A stretch of DNA of 64,000 nt from Pseudomonadota bacterium (lineage in GTDB: Bacteria; Bdellovibrionota; UBA1018): assembly GCA_027485695.1 (NCBI GenBank), contig JAIXQO010000002.1, positions 666,006 to 730,005 of the forward strand, written 5' to 3'. The notes under the pieces are model-generated. The model was not told the DNA's origin. It worked only from the letters and a program-made list of their open reading frames with translations, and did not search any database. Position numbers and translations under genes: made by a program. Below are positions 44,306 to 53,762 of the stretch, one piece after another. Each line of letters opens with the position of its first letter. The stretch's first letter is position 1.

Positions 44306-44342
44306 AAAAAAGGGGATGACGGCGATCCGTCATCCCCTTTTT
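44306..44342. terminator. Bidirectional terminator between the chemoreceptor and porin genes
   Basis: Aaaaaggggatgacgg-cgat-ccgtcatccccttttt: 16-bp perfect stem with A and T runs on either side. Confidence 0.92.
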
Positions 44343-44357
44343 CTATTTTAACTCAGA

Positions 44358-45722
44358 CTAAAATCGATAAACGAGAGAAGCGTTCGCTCCGTGCATGATG
44401 AGCGAAGGCTCACTAGTCGGATCCCGATCCCACTGGTAGGTGTAATCCGTTCGCAGCTTGACTCGTTCGGAGAGCTTGAACGAAGGCCCGATCGCAATCG
44501 TGTACTGGCGATCCGAGGTTGGAGCCGTCGAAGCGTCCGAGTATTCACGCTTGGCGCGGCTACGAATGATCTCACCACGAAAACCAGCACTCACCTGATC
44601 CGATATGCTGTAGATTGCTTGAGCCAAATAACCGCCCGTATAAGTACTGCCCGGAATCCGGGTCAAGGCCGCTTCGAAATCGATCGAGAATGCACCGAGC
44701 GACGTACCGATCGTTCCGCTGTAGTAGAATTCAGATCTCTGATTTGGATCCGAGAATTGATAGAGGAATCCTAAGCTACCGCGGACCGTACCGTTATAGA
44801 CGGCTTGAAGTCCGGATTGCGGGTTTTTGCCCTCACCCACTCCCGTATCTGCAGGGTTTCCGAAAAGCGCGTTCACGGTCATCAGCGAGTTGAAGTCATA
44901 AGCGGCTTGAATCCCCGTATGAACGAAAGGATCACAATACGTATAGACGTGTCCTTGTCGGGAGAAAAAATTGTCCACGGTGTCGTTGGCTTCGATGCCG
45001 TACGACGTATCAAACTGACCGACCTTGACTCGAAGATTCGTTTGCGGCTGATACTGCACGTAAGCTTGCGCGCGAGTTTTTGCGACGGCGAAATCCGTGG
45101 TCAAACCATTTCCGGTCGTCGAATCGGCGCTTTTCATTGAGAACGGTACGTCGAGCTTCGCTTGAAAAGGTCCCGAAACACTCGTCAAATAGAGTGCAGC
45201 GTCTTGCAACACGAAACCTAGGTTGTATTGACGAGCACTTCTCCAACGATGTTGAGCATCGACGAAACCGCTGACTGAGACAGCCTCGAGCTTCTCTTCA
45301 CGCGCTGGCGCGGGTGCGGGCTCTGCAGCGACTGGTGCGGGCGCTGGTGCCTGTGATTTTACCTCGGATACAGGAGCTGCTGCGGCTGCCTTTTTCTTTT
45401 TGGCTGCGCGATTCACAATGACGCCGGTTTCGGCGCGCCATTCACTCTCCCACGCACCTTGAGTTTTGCTGAGCAGTACCGTGTAAGTAAAATTTGGAGT
45501 TTTGAATTCGGCTTTTGCTTTGTCGGTCGAACAATTCACGACTGCCGCGTCTTCGACGAGGAAACTGCCGTCTTCGCACTCATGGAGATCGATTTTGACC
45601 GAGAGATTCTTACAGTTGTCGCCTCGAATGCGATCTACTTTCGCGCATTCGGGAGCTGCTTGAGCGCCCGTAGCCGTGATCCCACCCAAAACGAATGCAC
45701 CTATCCAACGTGATGTTTTCAT
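44358..45722 (-). CDS. Outer-membrane beta-barrel porin-like protein
   Basis: Start at ATG 45722 (ORF-track start is 45755), giving 454 residues with a signal peptide (SRWIGAFVLGGITATGAQAAPE). A Cys-containing periplasmic domain (~20-120) and an Ala/Pro-rich linker (APAPAPVAAEPAPAPA) precede a ~300-residue barrel of alternating strands, starting VSGFVDAQHRWRS and ending in aromatic ANASLVYRF, the usual Omp C terminus. It resembles the putative beta-barrel porin-2 group. Substrate unknown. Confidence 0.8.
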   Translation of the reverse strand: MKTSRWIGAFVLGGITATGAQAAPECAKVDRIRGDNCKNLSVKIDLHECEDGSFLVEDAAVVNCSTDKAKAEFKTPNFTYTVLLSKTQGAWESEWRAETGVIVNRAAKKKKAAAAAPVSEVKSQAPAPAPVAAEPAPAPAREEKLEAVSVSGFVDAQHRWRSARQYNLGFVLQDAALYLTSVSGPFQAKLDVPFSMKSADSTTGNGLTTDFAVAKTRAQAYVQYQPQTNLRVKVGQFDTSYGIEANDTVDNFFSRQGHVYTYCDPFVHTGIQAAYDFNSLMTVNALFGNPADTGVGEGKNPQSGLQAVYNGTVRGSLGFLYQFSDPNQRSEFYYSGTIGTSLGAFSIDFEAALTRIPGSTYTGGYLAQAIYSISDQVSAGFRGEIIRSRAKREYSDASTAPTSDRQYTIAIGPSFKLSERVKLRTDYTYQWDRDPTSEPSLIMHGANASLVYRF

Positions 45723-45879
45723 CCTTGAAACCCTTTTATCCCCGATCCCCGTCATGAGGACCCGTAGTTCTAGCGATAAGGAGATTTTATGGTAGATCAG
45801 CGAATTGAAACAACTTTTACAAACCGGTCAGGCGACTTAGGAAGAAAGCTTCAAGACTTGAATTAATTAAGTTTAAATA

Positions 45880-45894
45880 ATAATGATTCTCAAC
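45880..45894. promoter_or_regulatory. Weak Fur-box-like sequence upstream of the porin gene
   Basis: Ataatgattctcaac matches 12 of 15 positions of the classical Fur consensus half, ~155 nt upstream of the porin start within an A/T-rich stretch. Confidence 0.2.
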
Positions 45895-45934
45895 CCCAAC
45901 CCCTCACCCATTTGGGTCATGACTAGGATCAGGA

Positions 45935-46942
45935 TTAGAAGCGATCTGGTACGGTCGGCTTTTCCATGAGCGCTTTGAGCATCTCAGGAATCGCGACACC
46001 TTCGAACAAGATGGTATAGAGAGCGTCGGCAATCGGCATGGAGATACCTCGCTCGCGGGCGAACTCAGCGACAATCTGAGTCGTGCGCACACCTTCGGCC
46101 GTCATTCCCAGCTCCGTCAATGCTTCCTCAAGTTTCTTGCCCTGAGCAAGGGCGAAACCCACGCGATAATTTCGTGACAGAGGACTCGAACAGGTGGCCA
46201 TTAGATCACCGACTCCAGCAAGTCCCAAAAACGTGCCCGCATCCGCGCCCATCACGACGCCGAACCTCACCATCTCGGCCAACCCCCGAGTGATCAAAAG
46301 AGATCTCGAGTTTTGACCAAAATGAAGCGCATCCAGCATCCCACTTGCGATCGCGTAGATATTCTTGAGCGTGCCTGCCCATTCAACGCCGGCTACGTCC
46401 GTTCCCGGATAAACTCTAAAAAAAGGACTCTTGAGTACTTCTGCGCCGACGTTGACCACTTCTTGAAACTGCGAGGCGATCACGGTTGCGGCCGGTTCGC
46501 CTCGCGCAATTTCTTGCGCCAGGTTCGGCCCGCTGATCACGCCCACTCGACGAAGCGGCAGCTCTTCGACCAGAATTTGAGAGACCCGCTTCATCGAGCC
46601 TTCTTCGATGCCTTTGGTAGCGTGAAGGACGAGCTCAGAGCCCTTGAAAAATTTCGCGAAATCACGCGCTCGATCGCGGCAAGCTTTTGCAGGCAGCGCC
46701 CAGATCACGACGCTTGGCGCTCCATCGAGTACTCGCTCGATGTCACTCATGATCCGAATAGTTTCGGGAAATCGAAAATCCTTGAGGTACTTAGGAGCCG
46801 ATCTTTCCGCGTTCATTTCGCGCGCGGACTCTTCGTCTCGCACCCAAACGCGCACTTCCTGCACGTTTTTCCCCATCAATGATGCCAAGACGGAGCCCCA
46901 GCTACCGCCCCCGACGACTGCGACCACGCTTCGAGAAATCAT
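45935..46942 (-). CDS. gpsA: Glycerol-3-phosphate dehydrogenase [NAD(P)+]
   Basis: 335 residues. Makes sn-glycerol-3-phosphate from dihydroxyacetone phosphate for phospholipid synthesis. Rossmann motif VAVVGGGSWGSVLASLMG, ATKGIEEGSM, SGPNLAQEIARGEP, the catalytic Lys in AGTLKNIYAIASG and GLAGVGDLMATCSSPLSRNYRVG are all present. Last gene of the valS-thiN-plsB-gpsA run; its start overlaps the acyltransferase stop by 4 nt, pairing the two consecutive pathway steps. Confidence 0.95.
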   Translation of the reverse strand: MISRSVVAVVGGGSWGSVLASLMGKNVQEVRVWVRDEESAREMNAERSAPKYLKDFRFPETIRIMSDIERVLDGAPSVVIWALPAKACRDRARDFAKFFKGSELVLHATKGIEEGSMKRVSQILVEELPLRRVGVISGPNLAQEIARGEPAATVIASQFQEVVNVGAEVLKSPFFRVYPGTDVAGVEWAGTLKNIYAIASGMLDALHFGQNSRSLLITRGLAEMVRFGVVMGADAGTFLGLAGVGDLMATCSSPLSRNYRVGFALAQGKKLEEALTELGMTAEGVRTTQIVAEFARERGISMPIADALYTILFEGVAIPEMLKALMEKPTVPDRF

Positions 46943-48651
46943 ACCAGAAATCCCTTTTCATCCTGACGTCCCGGCAACCGTTGTCTTGGGTCCGCCAGGC
47001 GACTTAAACCATAACCCGCCAGCCGGTTTCGATAGTAATAAAGCAAGTTCATGTCCTCGGTCGTCATCCAGTTCTGGGACGTTCGCTTCAGAGCAGCGTT
47101 TCCGTGGAACGTACCGAGGTGTCGTAAACCGTCTTCGATGGCCTCTGCAAGCGTTCGATCACGCAATTCCGGCGAGAGATGAATTCGCCCTTCGCGCTCG
47201 AGGACTCGGAGTCGCTCGCGGACCTGATCACACTTCTCGAGAAATTTCTCCCACGTCAGCACCCGCTGAGCTGTGGAGAGACGAATGAATCGATAGAGAT
47301 CATGATCCGGGTAGGCATCGCGCAGCCCTTCGAAAAATGAAAACGCAACCCAATGCGAAGTGAGCGCGGTATTCTCCGCATGAAATCGCTCCACGAGCGT
47401 GTCGCCCAAATGCTCGGTATAAACACGGTCGCGTTGTTCATCGGAGGTCAGGTTCCCACCCGCCGAACTGAGCCACTTGACAGGATCAATCTTGAGTCCG
47501 TTTGCGCCGATGGATTCGCCATTCTCGTCTACGAAGTTTCCGAAGATATCGAGCGGCTTGCCCACGCGAATGGTCATCCCACTTTCAGCCTTGAAGAGCT
47601 GCCAGAAGAAATTCAGAACTTTTGAGAACTGCGAGGATTCGTCATCCGTGATGATAAATCGGTGCTTACCGGCTTCGGCCAGGTAATCCTCGATCAGCGA
47701 GCCGGCTTCGAGTACAAAGTGATAACTCATGACGAGCGGGACGACGTAAACGCGGGATTTCTTTTTACCTTCGAGCAAATTCTCGAGTTCCGCTTCAAGG
47801 CCCGTTCCCAATAGACCAAGTTTTAACTTACTCTCGATCGCCCCTGAACGCGAACGCCCGCCTCCCGGAAAAAAGATCGAGTGAACGCCTTCTTTTAGGA
47901 TGCGGGTGCTGTAGTTTTTGAGCAGCGTCTTGTAGAGCCGGCTACTTTTTTGCCGATCGACCGTATAAGCACCGAGGTTACCCATGAAAAAATTGAGCAC
48001 CGGATTCGAGAATAGATTCAATCCTGCGCCGTATGCGAACGGCGGGAGTCCCAGAAGGAAAATCACGTAGCCGATCAAGATGCTATCGATGTTACTCTGG
48101 TGCGTCGGTACGAGGAGAATCGTGCCTTTTTTGGAGAGCTTGCGAAGGTGCTCGATCTCACCCGTCAGATTCATGCGGTGTTGAACGTCTTCGGTCCATT
48201 TCCAGGGCAAAAGCGTGTTCACGCTCGCCGCATTAAGTAGAAAATTGAATCCGACCGGAACCGCCTTGGTCGCGAATTGATAAACGTCCTGACTAAAATG
48301 TCCGCCAATTTCCTCGACGTAGTGCCCGAGCACTTGTTTGAGCAATTCCTCGCGATTGGACTCCGAGGGCGCTTGCAAGAGCTGATGTTGGACTTGATTC
48401 CAAATCTGTCGATCTTTTTGCAGGCGACTCTTAGTAAAAAGACTGCGTTTCTCTCGCTTGAGCCGTTGCCGCTCCAAATAGAGTGCCGCCGTCAGTTCAT
48501 TCTCGATCGACGCGAGCGGAAAAGAGCTCGAAGTCTTCTGGATCACGTCACCTAAGATGCGCGCACGAATCGAATTAAAAACGATGAGCGGACTCTGCAT
48601 CGACACTTCTTCGAGTCGCAAATTGGAATCGCCGAATTCACCAGAACTCAT
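46939..48651 (-). CDS. Glycerol-3-phosphate acyltransferase (PlsB-like)
   Basis: 570 residues, shorter than E. coli PlsB but of that family. Acyltransferase motif I is LVPTHQSNIDSILIGY (Hx4D), motif II region NLGAYTVDRQKSSRLYK, motif III FFPGGGRSRSGAIESKLKLGLL (Gly replaces the usual Glu of FPEGGRSR), and motif IV VYVVPLVMSYH. It would add the first acyl chain to the G3P made by GpsA. The Gly for Glu change in motif III is worth noting. Confidence 0.85.
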   Translation of the reverse strand: MSSGEFGDSNLRLEEVSMQSPLIVFNSIRARILGDVIQKTSSSFPLASIENELTAALYLERQRLKREKRSLFTKSRLQKDRQIWNQVQHQLLQAPSESNREELLKQVLGHYVEEIGGHFSQDVYQFATKAVPVGFNFLLNAASVNTLLPWKWTEDVQHRMNLTGEIEHLRKLSKKGTILLVPTHQSNIDSILIGYVIFLLGLPPFAYGAGLNLFSNPVLNFFMGNLGAYTVDRQKSSRLYKTLLKNYSTRILKEGVHSIFFPGGGRSRSGAIESKLKLGLLGTGLEAELENLLEGKKKSRVYVVPLVMSYHFVLEAGSLIEDYLAEAGKHRFIITDDESSQFSKVLNFFWQLFKAESGMTIRVGKPLDIFGNFVDENGESIGANGLKIDPVKWLSSAGGNLTSDEQRDRVYTEHLGDTLVERFHAENTALTSHWVAFSFFEGLRDAYPDHDLYRFIRLSTAQRVLTWEKFLEKCDQVRERLRVLEREGRIHLSPELRDRTLAEAIEDGLRHLGTFHGNAALKRTSQNWMTTEDMNLLYYYRNRLAGYGLSRLADPRQRLPGRQDEKGFLV

Positions 48652-49307
48652 GATTTCCTCTCCGTCGGCAGGAAGATGCCTAAGTTGCCTTTTTTGACTG
48701 CGATGCGGACTTGCTCTTCGCTCACCCGATTACTGAGACCGCCGGAACCGGCTTTTATCACGCCTTTTTCCGGAGGATAACGAAGTCCCGTCACGTCGTC
48801 GAAGCTCACTTGCTGCGTGCCTAACGGAAAAAGCGAAATGAGCGTGCGGACCGCGAATCTGCCTTCGAATACTTTACCGGGCCCCAGGTAAACGACTTGC
48901 GTCTCAGGTCCTTGGCTTTCAATTGACCGAAAAAATTCCGCGTACTTAGCGCATTCCAAGTGATTCGAAAGCTCGTGGTCAGACCGCCCACCTTGAAATC
49001 CGATGAGTACCACGACGTCCATCTCCACGGACCGCACGAAATCGAGCGCGACGCAAAGATCGCTTTGGTCTTTCTCGCGGCGAAGCCGAAGGAGTTTCGA
49101 CTCCGGGTAGTCCGGCATTTCGCCGTAACTATCCCAATCACCGATTCCGAAATCAAATGGCACGTTGGCTGCCTCGCAGTACTTCAGGCCGCCGTCGACC
49201 GCGATCACGCAAGTGAACGAACGTCTCTTCAGTACGCTCTTCAGCTCCGCGCTGCTCGTGAGAGGTCCAACCAAAAGCGCGGTTTTCGAGGCCGCCTTTT
49301 TCGTCAT
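48648..49307 (-). CDS. thiN: Thiamine diphosphokinase
   Basis: 219 residues. Family hallmarks: AVDGGLKYCEAANVPFDFGIGDWDS, the KDQSDLCVALDF substrate/Mg motif, and GFQGGRSDHELSNHL. It pyrophosphorylates thiamine to the active cofactor. C-terminal GLSNRVSEEQVRIAVKKGNLGIFL matches the TPK beta-domain. Both ends overlap neighbours by 4 nt. Confidence 0.9.
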   Translation of the reverse strand: MTKKAASKTALLVGPLTSSAELKSVLKRRSFTCVIAVDGGLKYCEAANVPFDFGIGDWDSYGEMPDYPESKLLRLRREKDQSDLCVALDFVRSVEMDVVVLIGFQGGRSDHELSNHLECAKYAEFFRSIESQGPETQVVYLGPGKVFEGRFAVRTLISLFPLGTQQVSFDDVTGLRYPPEKGVIKAGSGGLSNRVSEEQVRIAVKKGNLGIFLPTERKS

Positions 49308-52108
49308 TTGAGGGCCTGAAGCCTTTCGACTGCTTTTTTGAGGCTTTCGATCTTCTCAAGCGCTACACGTTCAGCGGCGCGCTCTTTTTCGATGAGTTCG
49401 GGCGGTGCTTTTTCAACGAACGAGGGTTTGGCAAGCTTGCCGCGCGAATGATTGAGATCGCTTTCGGCCTTAGCCATTTCTTTTTCAAGGCGTTTACGTT
49501 CTTCCTCGACGTCGACGAGTCCTTTGAGATCGATCCAGAGATCCACGGAGAACTCAGAGAGCGCGATGAGCGCGTCCGTATCTCCCGGAGCTGCGAGAGC
49601 TCCGAGCACTTCGATCGAAGTAAGCCTCGTCATCGACTTAAGGTCGGAATCGTTCGAGCGAACCACTTCGACGAACTCTTCGGAACCCGACTTGGCTTTC
49701 ACGCGCACGGCGAATTCTTTTTTAGGGCTCAGTTGATTCTCGCCGCGGAAGTTCCGAATCGCTTCGATGAAACGTTTCTGAATCCGTACTTGAGCTGCGG
49801 ATTTTTCCGAAAGCGAGAAATCCTCACCTTTCGGGAATTCTTGCAGCATGAGTGTGAGCACCGGAGGCGCGCCGTTCTTCTCGCGAAGTGGGAACTGGTG
49901 GGCCGAGATGCCTGGAAGCGACTGCCACAACTCTTCGGTCACGAACGGCATGATCGGATGAAGCGCCTTCAGGAAAGTCTCCAGCGAATAACGAAGCGTG
50001 TAGAGCGTCTCGAGTCTGAGCTCGCCGCCTTTGCGCAAATTCTGTTTCGAGAACTCGATGTACCAATCGCAGAACTCTAGCCAACCGAACTGATAAAGGC
50101 GGTTCGCCGCCTCATTCAGCTCGAAAGCTTCGAGCGCGCGATCGACCTCGCGTGCAGTCGCGTTGACTTCGCCTAAGATCCATCGGTTGATCGGATGTAA
50201 CTTTTTCTCGCGAGATTTCAGCCACTCGGTGACGCCTTCTTTTGGCATCGTGACGGCAGAACCTTCTTCGTTCCACTGGAGGTGGAAATACTTGGTCGCG
50301 TTCCAGATCTTGTTCGCAAACGCGCGATCACTCTCGACTCGGTCGACGGAGAGCTTGATATCCCGTCCCTGGCCCGCCATCGAGGCGAGCGTGAAACGCA
50401 ACGGATCGGCACCGTGCTGATCGATCACAGTGAGCGGATCGATGACATTGCCCTTAGACTTGGACATTTTCTCGCCTTTTTCATCGCGCACCATCGCATG
50501 GAGGTAAACGCGCTCGAATGGCACTTTGCCCATGAAATGAATGCCCATCATGATCATGCGGGCGACCCAGAAGAAAATAATGTCGAAACCGGTTTCCAGG
50601 ATCGAGGTCGGATAGAAGGTTTTGAGCGCCTGGGTTTGTTCCGGCCAGCCCATCGTCGAGAATGGCCAGAGCGCGGACGAGAACCAGGTATCGAGCACGT
50701 CTTCGTCCCGATTCGAAGCGTCTAAGCTGGTACCGCACGACGGACATTTCGACGGATCGTGGAGCGCCACTTCGATGTGCTCGCATTTCGGGCAGTGCCA
50801 GGCCGGGATTTGATGCCCCCACCAAAGCTGACGAGAAATGCACCAATCACGGATGTTGTTCATCCACTCGAAATACGTTTTCTCCCAAGCTTTGGGACGA
50901 AACTCGATTTTGCCGGTTTTTACGGCGTCGATCGCAGGATCCGCAAGCGGTTGGATTTTCACGAACCACTGCTTAGAGAGCAGCGGTTCCGCGACCGTTT
51001 CGCAACGTTGGCAGAGGCCGACTTTGTTGGCGTGGTCCTCGACTTTTACTAAGACGCCTGCGGCCTCGAGATCGGCCACGACTTTATCGCGTGCTTCCGC
51101 GAATTTGAGGTCCGCGTATGCTCCGCCTTCGCTCGTGATCTTGCCGTCTTTGCCCATGACGGAGATGAATGGGAGCTTGTGTTTGACGCCGAGGTCGTAG
51201 TCGTTGAAATCATGTGCCGGGGTAATCTTGAGAGCTCCGGTTCCAAACTCGCGGTCAACGTAGGCATCCACGATCACCGGGATCTTGCGCCCCATGAGCG
51301 GTAGGCGGGCTTCCTTGCCATGAAAAGCGGTGTAGCGCTCGTCTTCGGGATGAACTGCGATCGCCGTATCTCCGAGCATCGTTTCCGGACGAGTCGTAGC
51401 GATGACGACCGAGCCGATGACCTGTTCGCCATCAACGATCTCATAGCGGATGTTCCAGAGCTTGCCTTTGCGATCCGTCGGGATGACCTCAAGATCGGAG
51501 AGCGCCGTCTGACAGCGCGGACACCAGTTGATGATGCGTTCACCGCGGTAGATGAGGCCCTCTTTGTAAAGGCGAACGAATACTTCGCGAACCGCCTTGG
51601 AAAGGCCCTCGTCCATCGTAAAACGTTCACGCTTCCAGTCGAGAGAAGAACCAAGTCGCTTGAGTTGGTTGGAGATTTGACCGGCGTGATCCTCTTTCCA
51701 TTTCCAAGTGCGCTCAAGAAATTTCTCGCGCCCCAGATCATGGCGAGTGAGCGGACGACCCGTTGGGCCCTTGCCCTCTTTGGCGATCGCTTTTTCAACC
51801 TGCGTTTGTGTCGCGATCCCGGCGTGGTCTGTACCCGGAAGCCAGAGCGTGTTCGCGCCTTTCATCCGTTGCCAGCGAACCAAAATGTCCTGAATCGTGT
51901 TGGTGAGCGCATGCCCCATATGAAGCACGCCCGTCACGTTCGGTGGCGGAATCACCATGCTGAACGATTTCTGTCCAGGCAGGCTCTCGTCATATGAATC
52001 GAAACATCCGTTTTCGTTCCAAAACGCGTAGAGTTTTCCTTCGAACGTTTGAGGTTCGAAACTCTTCTCCAGGTTCGGGGTCGGCAACTGACGTGTTTCC
52101 TTAGGCAT
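49304..52108 (-). CDS. valS: Valyl-tRNA synthetase
   Basis: 934 residues, class Ia synthetase. HIGH motif as HMGHALTNTIQD and KMSKS as GEKMSKSKGNVIDP. The CP1 editing domain has TTRPETMLGDTAIAVHPED. A zinc-like site in the connective region, CPKCEHIEVALHDPSKCPSCG, is present in only some ValS. The C terminus is the tRNA-binding coiled coil (EEERKRLEKEMAKAESDLNHSR). First gene of the valS-thiN-plsB-gpsA operon. Confidence 0.97.
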   Translation of the reverse strand: MPKETRQLPTPNLEKSFEPQTFEGKLYAFWNENGCFDSYDESLPGQKSFSMVIPPPNVTGVLHMGHALTNTIQDILVRWQRMKGANTLWLPGTDHAGIATQTQVEKAIAKEGKGPTGRPLTRHDLGREKFLERTWKWKEDHAGQISNQLKRLGSSLDWKRERFTMDEGLSKAVREVFVRLYKEGLIYRGERIINWCPRCQTALSDLEVIPTDRKGKLWNIRYEIVDGEQVIGSVVIATTRPETMLGDTAIAVHPEDERYTAFHGKEARLPLMGRKIPVIVDAYVDREFGTGALKITPAHDFNDYDLGVKHKLPFISVMGKDGKITSEGGAYADLKFAEARDKVVADLEAAGVLVKVEDHANKVGLCQRCETVAEPLLSKQWFVKIQPLADPAIDAVKTGKIEFRPKAWEKTYFEWMNNIRDWCISRQLWWGHQIPAWHCPKCEHIEVALHDPSKCPSCGTSLDASNRDEDVLDTWFSSALWPFSTMGWPEQTQALKTFYPTSILETGFDIIFFWVARMIMMGIHFMGKVPFERVYLHAMVRDEKGEKMSKSKGNVIDPLTVIDQHGADPLRFTLASMAGQGRDIKLSVDRVESDRAFANKIWNATKYFHLQWNEEGSAVTMPKEGVTEWLKSREKKLHPINRWILGEVNATAREVDRALEAFELNEAANRLYQFGWLEFCDWYIEFSKQNLRKGGELRLETLYTLRYSLETFLKALHPIMPFVTEELWQSLPGISAHQFPLREKNGAPPVLTLMLQEFPKGEDFSLSEKSAAQVRIQKRFIEAIRNFRGENQLSPKKEFAVRVKAKSGSEEFVEVVRSNDSDLKSMTRLTSIEVLGALAAPGDTDALIALSEFSVDLWIDLKGLVDVEEERKRLEKEMAKAESDLNHSRGKLAKPSFVEKAPPELIEKERAAERVALEKIESLKKAVERLQALK

Positions 52109-52154
52109 CGCTCTTCACTCTTCTTCGTCTTTTTGGTTTTTAATGTTGCTCCAT

Positions 52155-52228
52155 CTAAAAAATATTTTTCGAGCGTTAGGGGAAACGAGCAATACGAGTT
52201 TCCCCGTCAGCCGAAGAATATTTTTTAG
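52155..52228. terminator. Long composite hairpin between slyD and valS
   Basis: Outer 17-bp stem ctaaaaaatatt.. / ..aatattttttag (one G-T) and an inner perfect ggggaaac/gtttcccc stem with an 11-nt loop. The slyD stop codon lies inside the outer stem, so this acts as its terminator; both strands end in T runs. It is longer than a typical terminator. Confidence 0.7.
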
Positions 52229-52716
52229 TGGTGGTGATGTCCGTCCGGGCCGTGTGCGTGGCCGTGAGCTTTTTCTTCGGCAGTCGCGTCGCGGACTCCA
52301 ATGATTTCCACAGAAAAATGAAGCGGAACGCCCGCAAGTGGGTGGTTCCCGTCCACTTGGATGGTGTCTTCTTTGACTGCTTCCACGCGGAAAATCAGAA
52401 CTTGGCCGCTTGGATGCTCAGCTTGAAATTGCATACCGACTTCGACGGGGCCGGTGCTATTGAACTGCTCTTTTTTTACTTCGAAGCGGAGCTCCGGGCT
52501 CAATTCGCCGTAACCATCTTCTGGCTGAACGACGACGTCTTTTTTAGCGCCTGGAGTCAGACCCTTGAGTGCGTTCTCAAGACCAGGAACGATCTGGCTG
52601 CCACCATGGAGATAAACTAACGGCTCATTTTCCGGAGATTCATCCAGGAGTTGGCCATCTGGGTTTTTCAGTTTGTAAGCGAGCGTTACGACTGAACCGT
52701 CTTGAATCATGATCAT
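52225..52716 (-). CDS. slyD: FKBP-type peptidyl-prolyl isomerase SlyD
   Basis: Start at ATG 52716, five bases after gggaga; 164 residues. FKBP fold with IF (insert-in-flap) domain: VTLAYKLKNPDGQLLDE, LVYLHGGSQIVPGLENALKGL, VVVQPEDGYGELS, DGNHPLAGVPLHFSVEI. The His-rich tail HGHAHGPDGHHHH is a metal-binding tail as in other SlyD proteins, where it serves nickel handling. It follows prmA closely. Confidence 0.92.
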   Translation of the reverse strand: MIMIQDGSVVTLAYKLKNPDGQLLDESPENEPLVYLHGGSQIVPGLENALKGLTPGAKKDVVVQPEDGYGELSPELRFEVKKEQFNSTGPVEVGMQFQAEHPSGQVLIFRVEAVKEDTIQVDGNHPLAGVPLHFSVEIIGVRDATAEEKAHGHAHGPDGHHHH

Positions 52717-52736
52717 GGGAATCTCCCTCTTTCTCT

Positions 52737-53738
52737 TTAAGCGCGTTTTTTGAAGACCAGCGCGCGCCAATCATTGAGGCGGCGGATCGTTTGAACCGGT
52801 TGTCCCAAGAGCGGCTCATACCGCCCCAGGATGTGGGATACGTCTTCCTCGACGAGGCCCGAAAGGAGTAATGTGCCGCCGGGTTTCAGCCGAGACACGA
52901 GCGCTGGTGCGAATTCCATCAGCACTGGACGTAAAATGTTGGCGATCACGAGATCATAAGGAGGATCGGATTCCGGGGTGAGCTCCTCTTGAAATTTCGG
53001 AAGGGTTGCTCCCGTCAATCCGTTCAATCGTGCGTTTTCAACTGCGTTCTCATTCGCAAGCGGGTCAATCTCGACGCCGATCGTATGAGCGCCTAGGATG
53101 GCCGCGCCAATCGCGAGAACCCCCGAGCCACTACCAAAATCGAGGACGCGAAAATTCGAACCTTGAACGAGATGAGAGGAGATCTCTTCAAGACAGAGGC
53201 GCGTCGTTTCATGATTGCCGGTTCCGAAGCCAGCACCTGGATTCAGGACGAGCTCTCGCTTGGTCCCCAAGTCACCGACGAACCGGTTCCACGGCGGACG
53301 AATCACCCAATGAGGCTCGATATCGATCCCCATAAAAGAAGCTTTCCACTGAGCATCCCAATCTTCCGGAATTTCTTTGAGAGGGTCAGAGGCCATACCC
53401 AATCCAGATTTCTTGAGAAGTTCGATCCCGCGACGGGCTGTCGACTCATCTGAAAAATACAGAACCCAGTCGGCGTTGGATTCTTTGATCCAATCGCGTT
53501 CGCGGGGCGCCAGCGCTGCATCCAGAGTAAACGATTCCGTCTCAAGACCACGCTCGAACGCTTCTTCGCTCAGCATCGTTCCTTCGTGGATACCGAGAAG
53601 ACCGAATCCCTCTACATCCGTCAGCTCCGCCCAAAGCATATCCGACAAACGCTCGCGTTCCGCGGGAGGCAAAATCCCCCCGCGATCGCGATGAAAAGAA
53701 AAACGAACTGTATAATAAAAATCGTCTTGATTGCTCAT
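52737..53738 (-). CDS. prmA: Ribosomal protein L11 methyltransferase
   Basis: 333 residues. The N-terminal L11-binding domain is followed by the methyltransferase domain with NPGAGFGTGNHETTRLCLEEI, VLDFGSGSGVLAIGAAILGAHTIGVEIDPLA and DLVIANILRPVLMEFAP. The usual Ala of PGxAFGTG is Gly here. It starts 24 nt after the rne stop and lies 20 nt before slyD, suggesting an rne-prmA-slyD operon. Confidence 0.93.
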   Translation of the reverse strand: MSNQDDFYYTVRFSFHRDRGGILPPAERERLSDMLWAELTDVEGFGLLGIHEGTMLSEEAFERGLETESFTLDAALAPRERDWIKESNADWVLYFSDESTARRGIELLKKSGLGMASDPLKEIPEDWDAQWKASFMGIDIEPHWVIRPPWNRFVGDLGTKRELVLNPGAGFGTGNHETTRLCLEEISSHLVQGSNFRVLDFGSGSGVLAIGAAILGAHTIGVEIDPLANENAVENARLNGLTGATLPKFQEELTPESDPPYDLVIANILRPVLMEFAPALVSRLKPGGTLLLSGLVEEDVSHILGRYEPLLGQPVQTIRRLNDWRALVFKKRA

Positions 53739-53762
53739 GACTTCACGATCGATTTAAGACGC

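Noticed and set aside
45880-45894. Confident Fur box
   Set aside because: Three mismatches in 15 and no iron-related neighbours; kept only as a low-confidence site.
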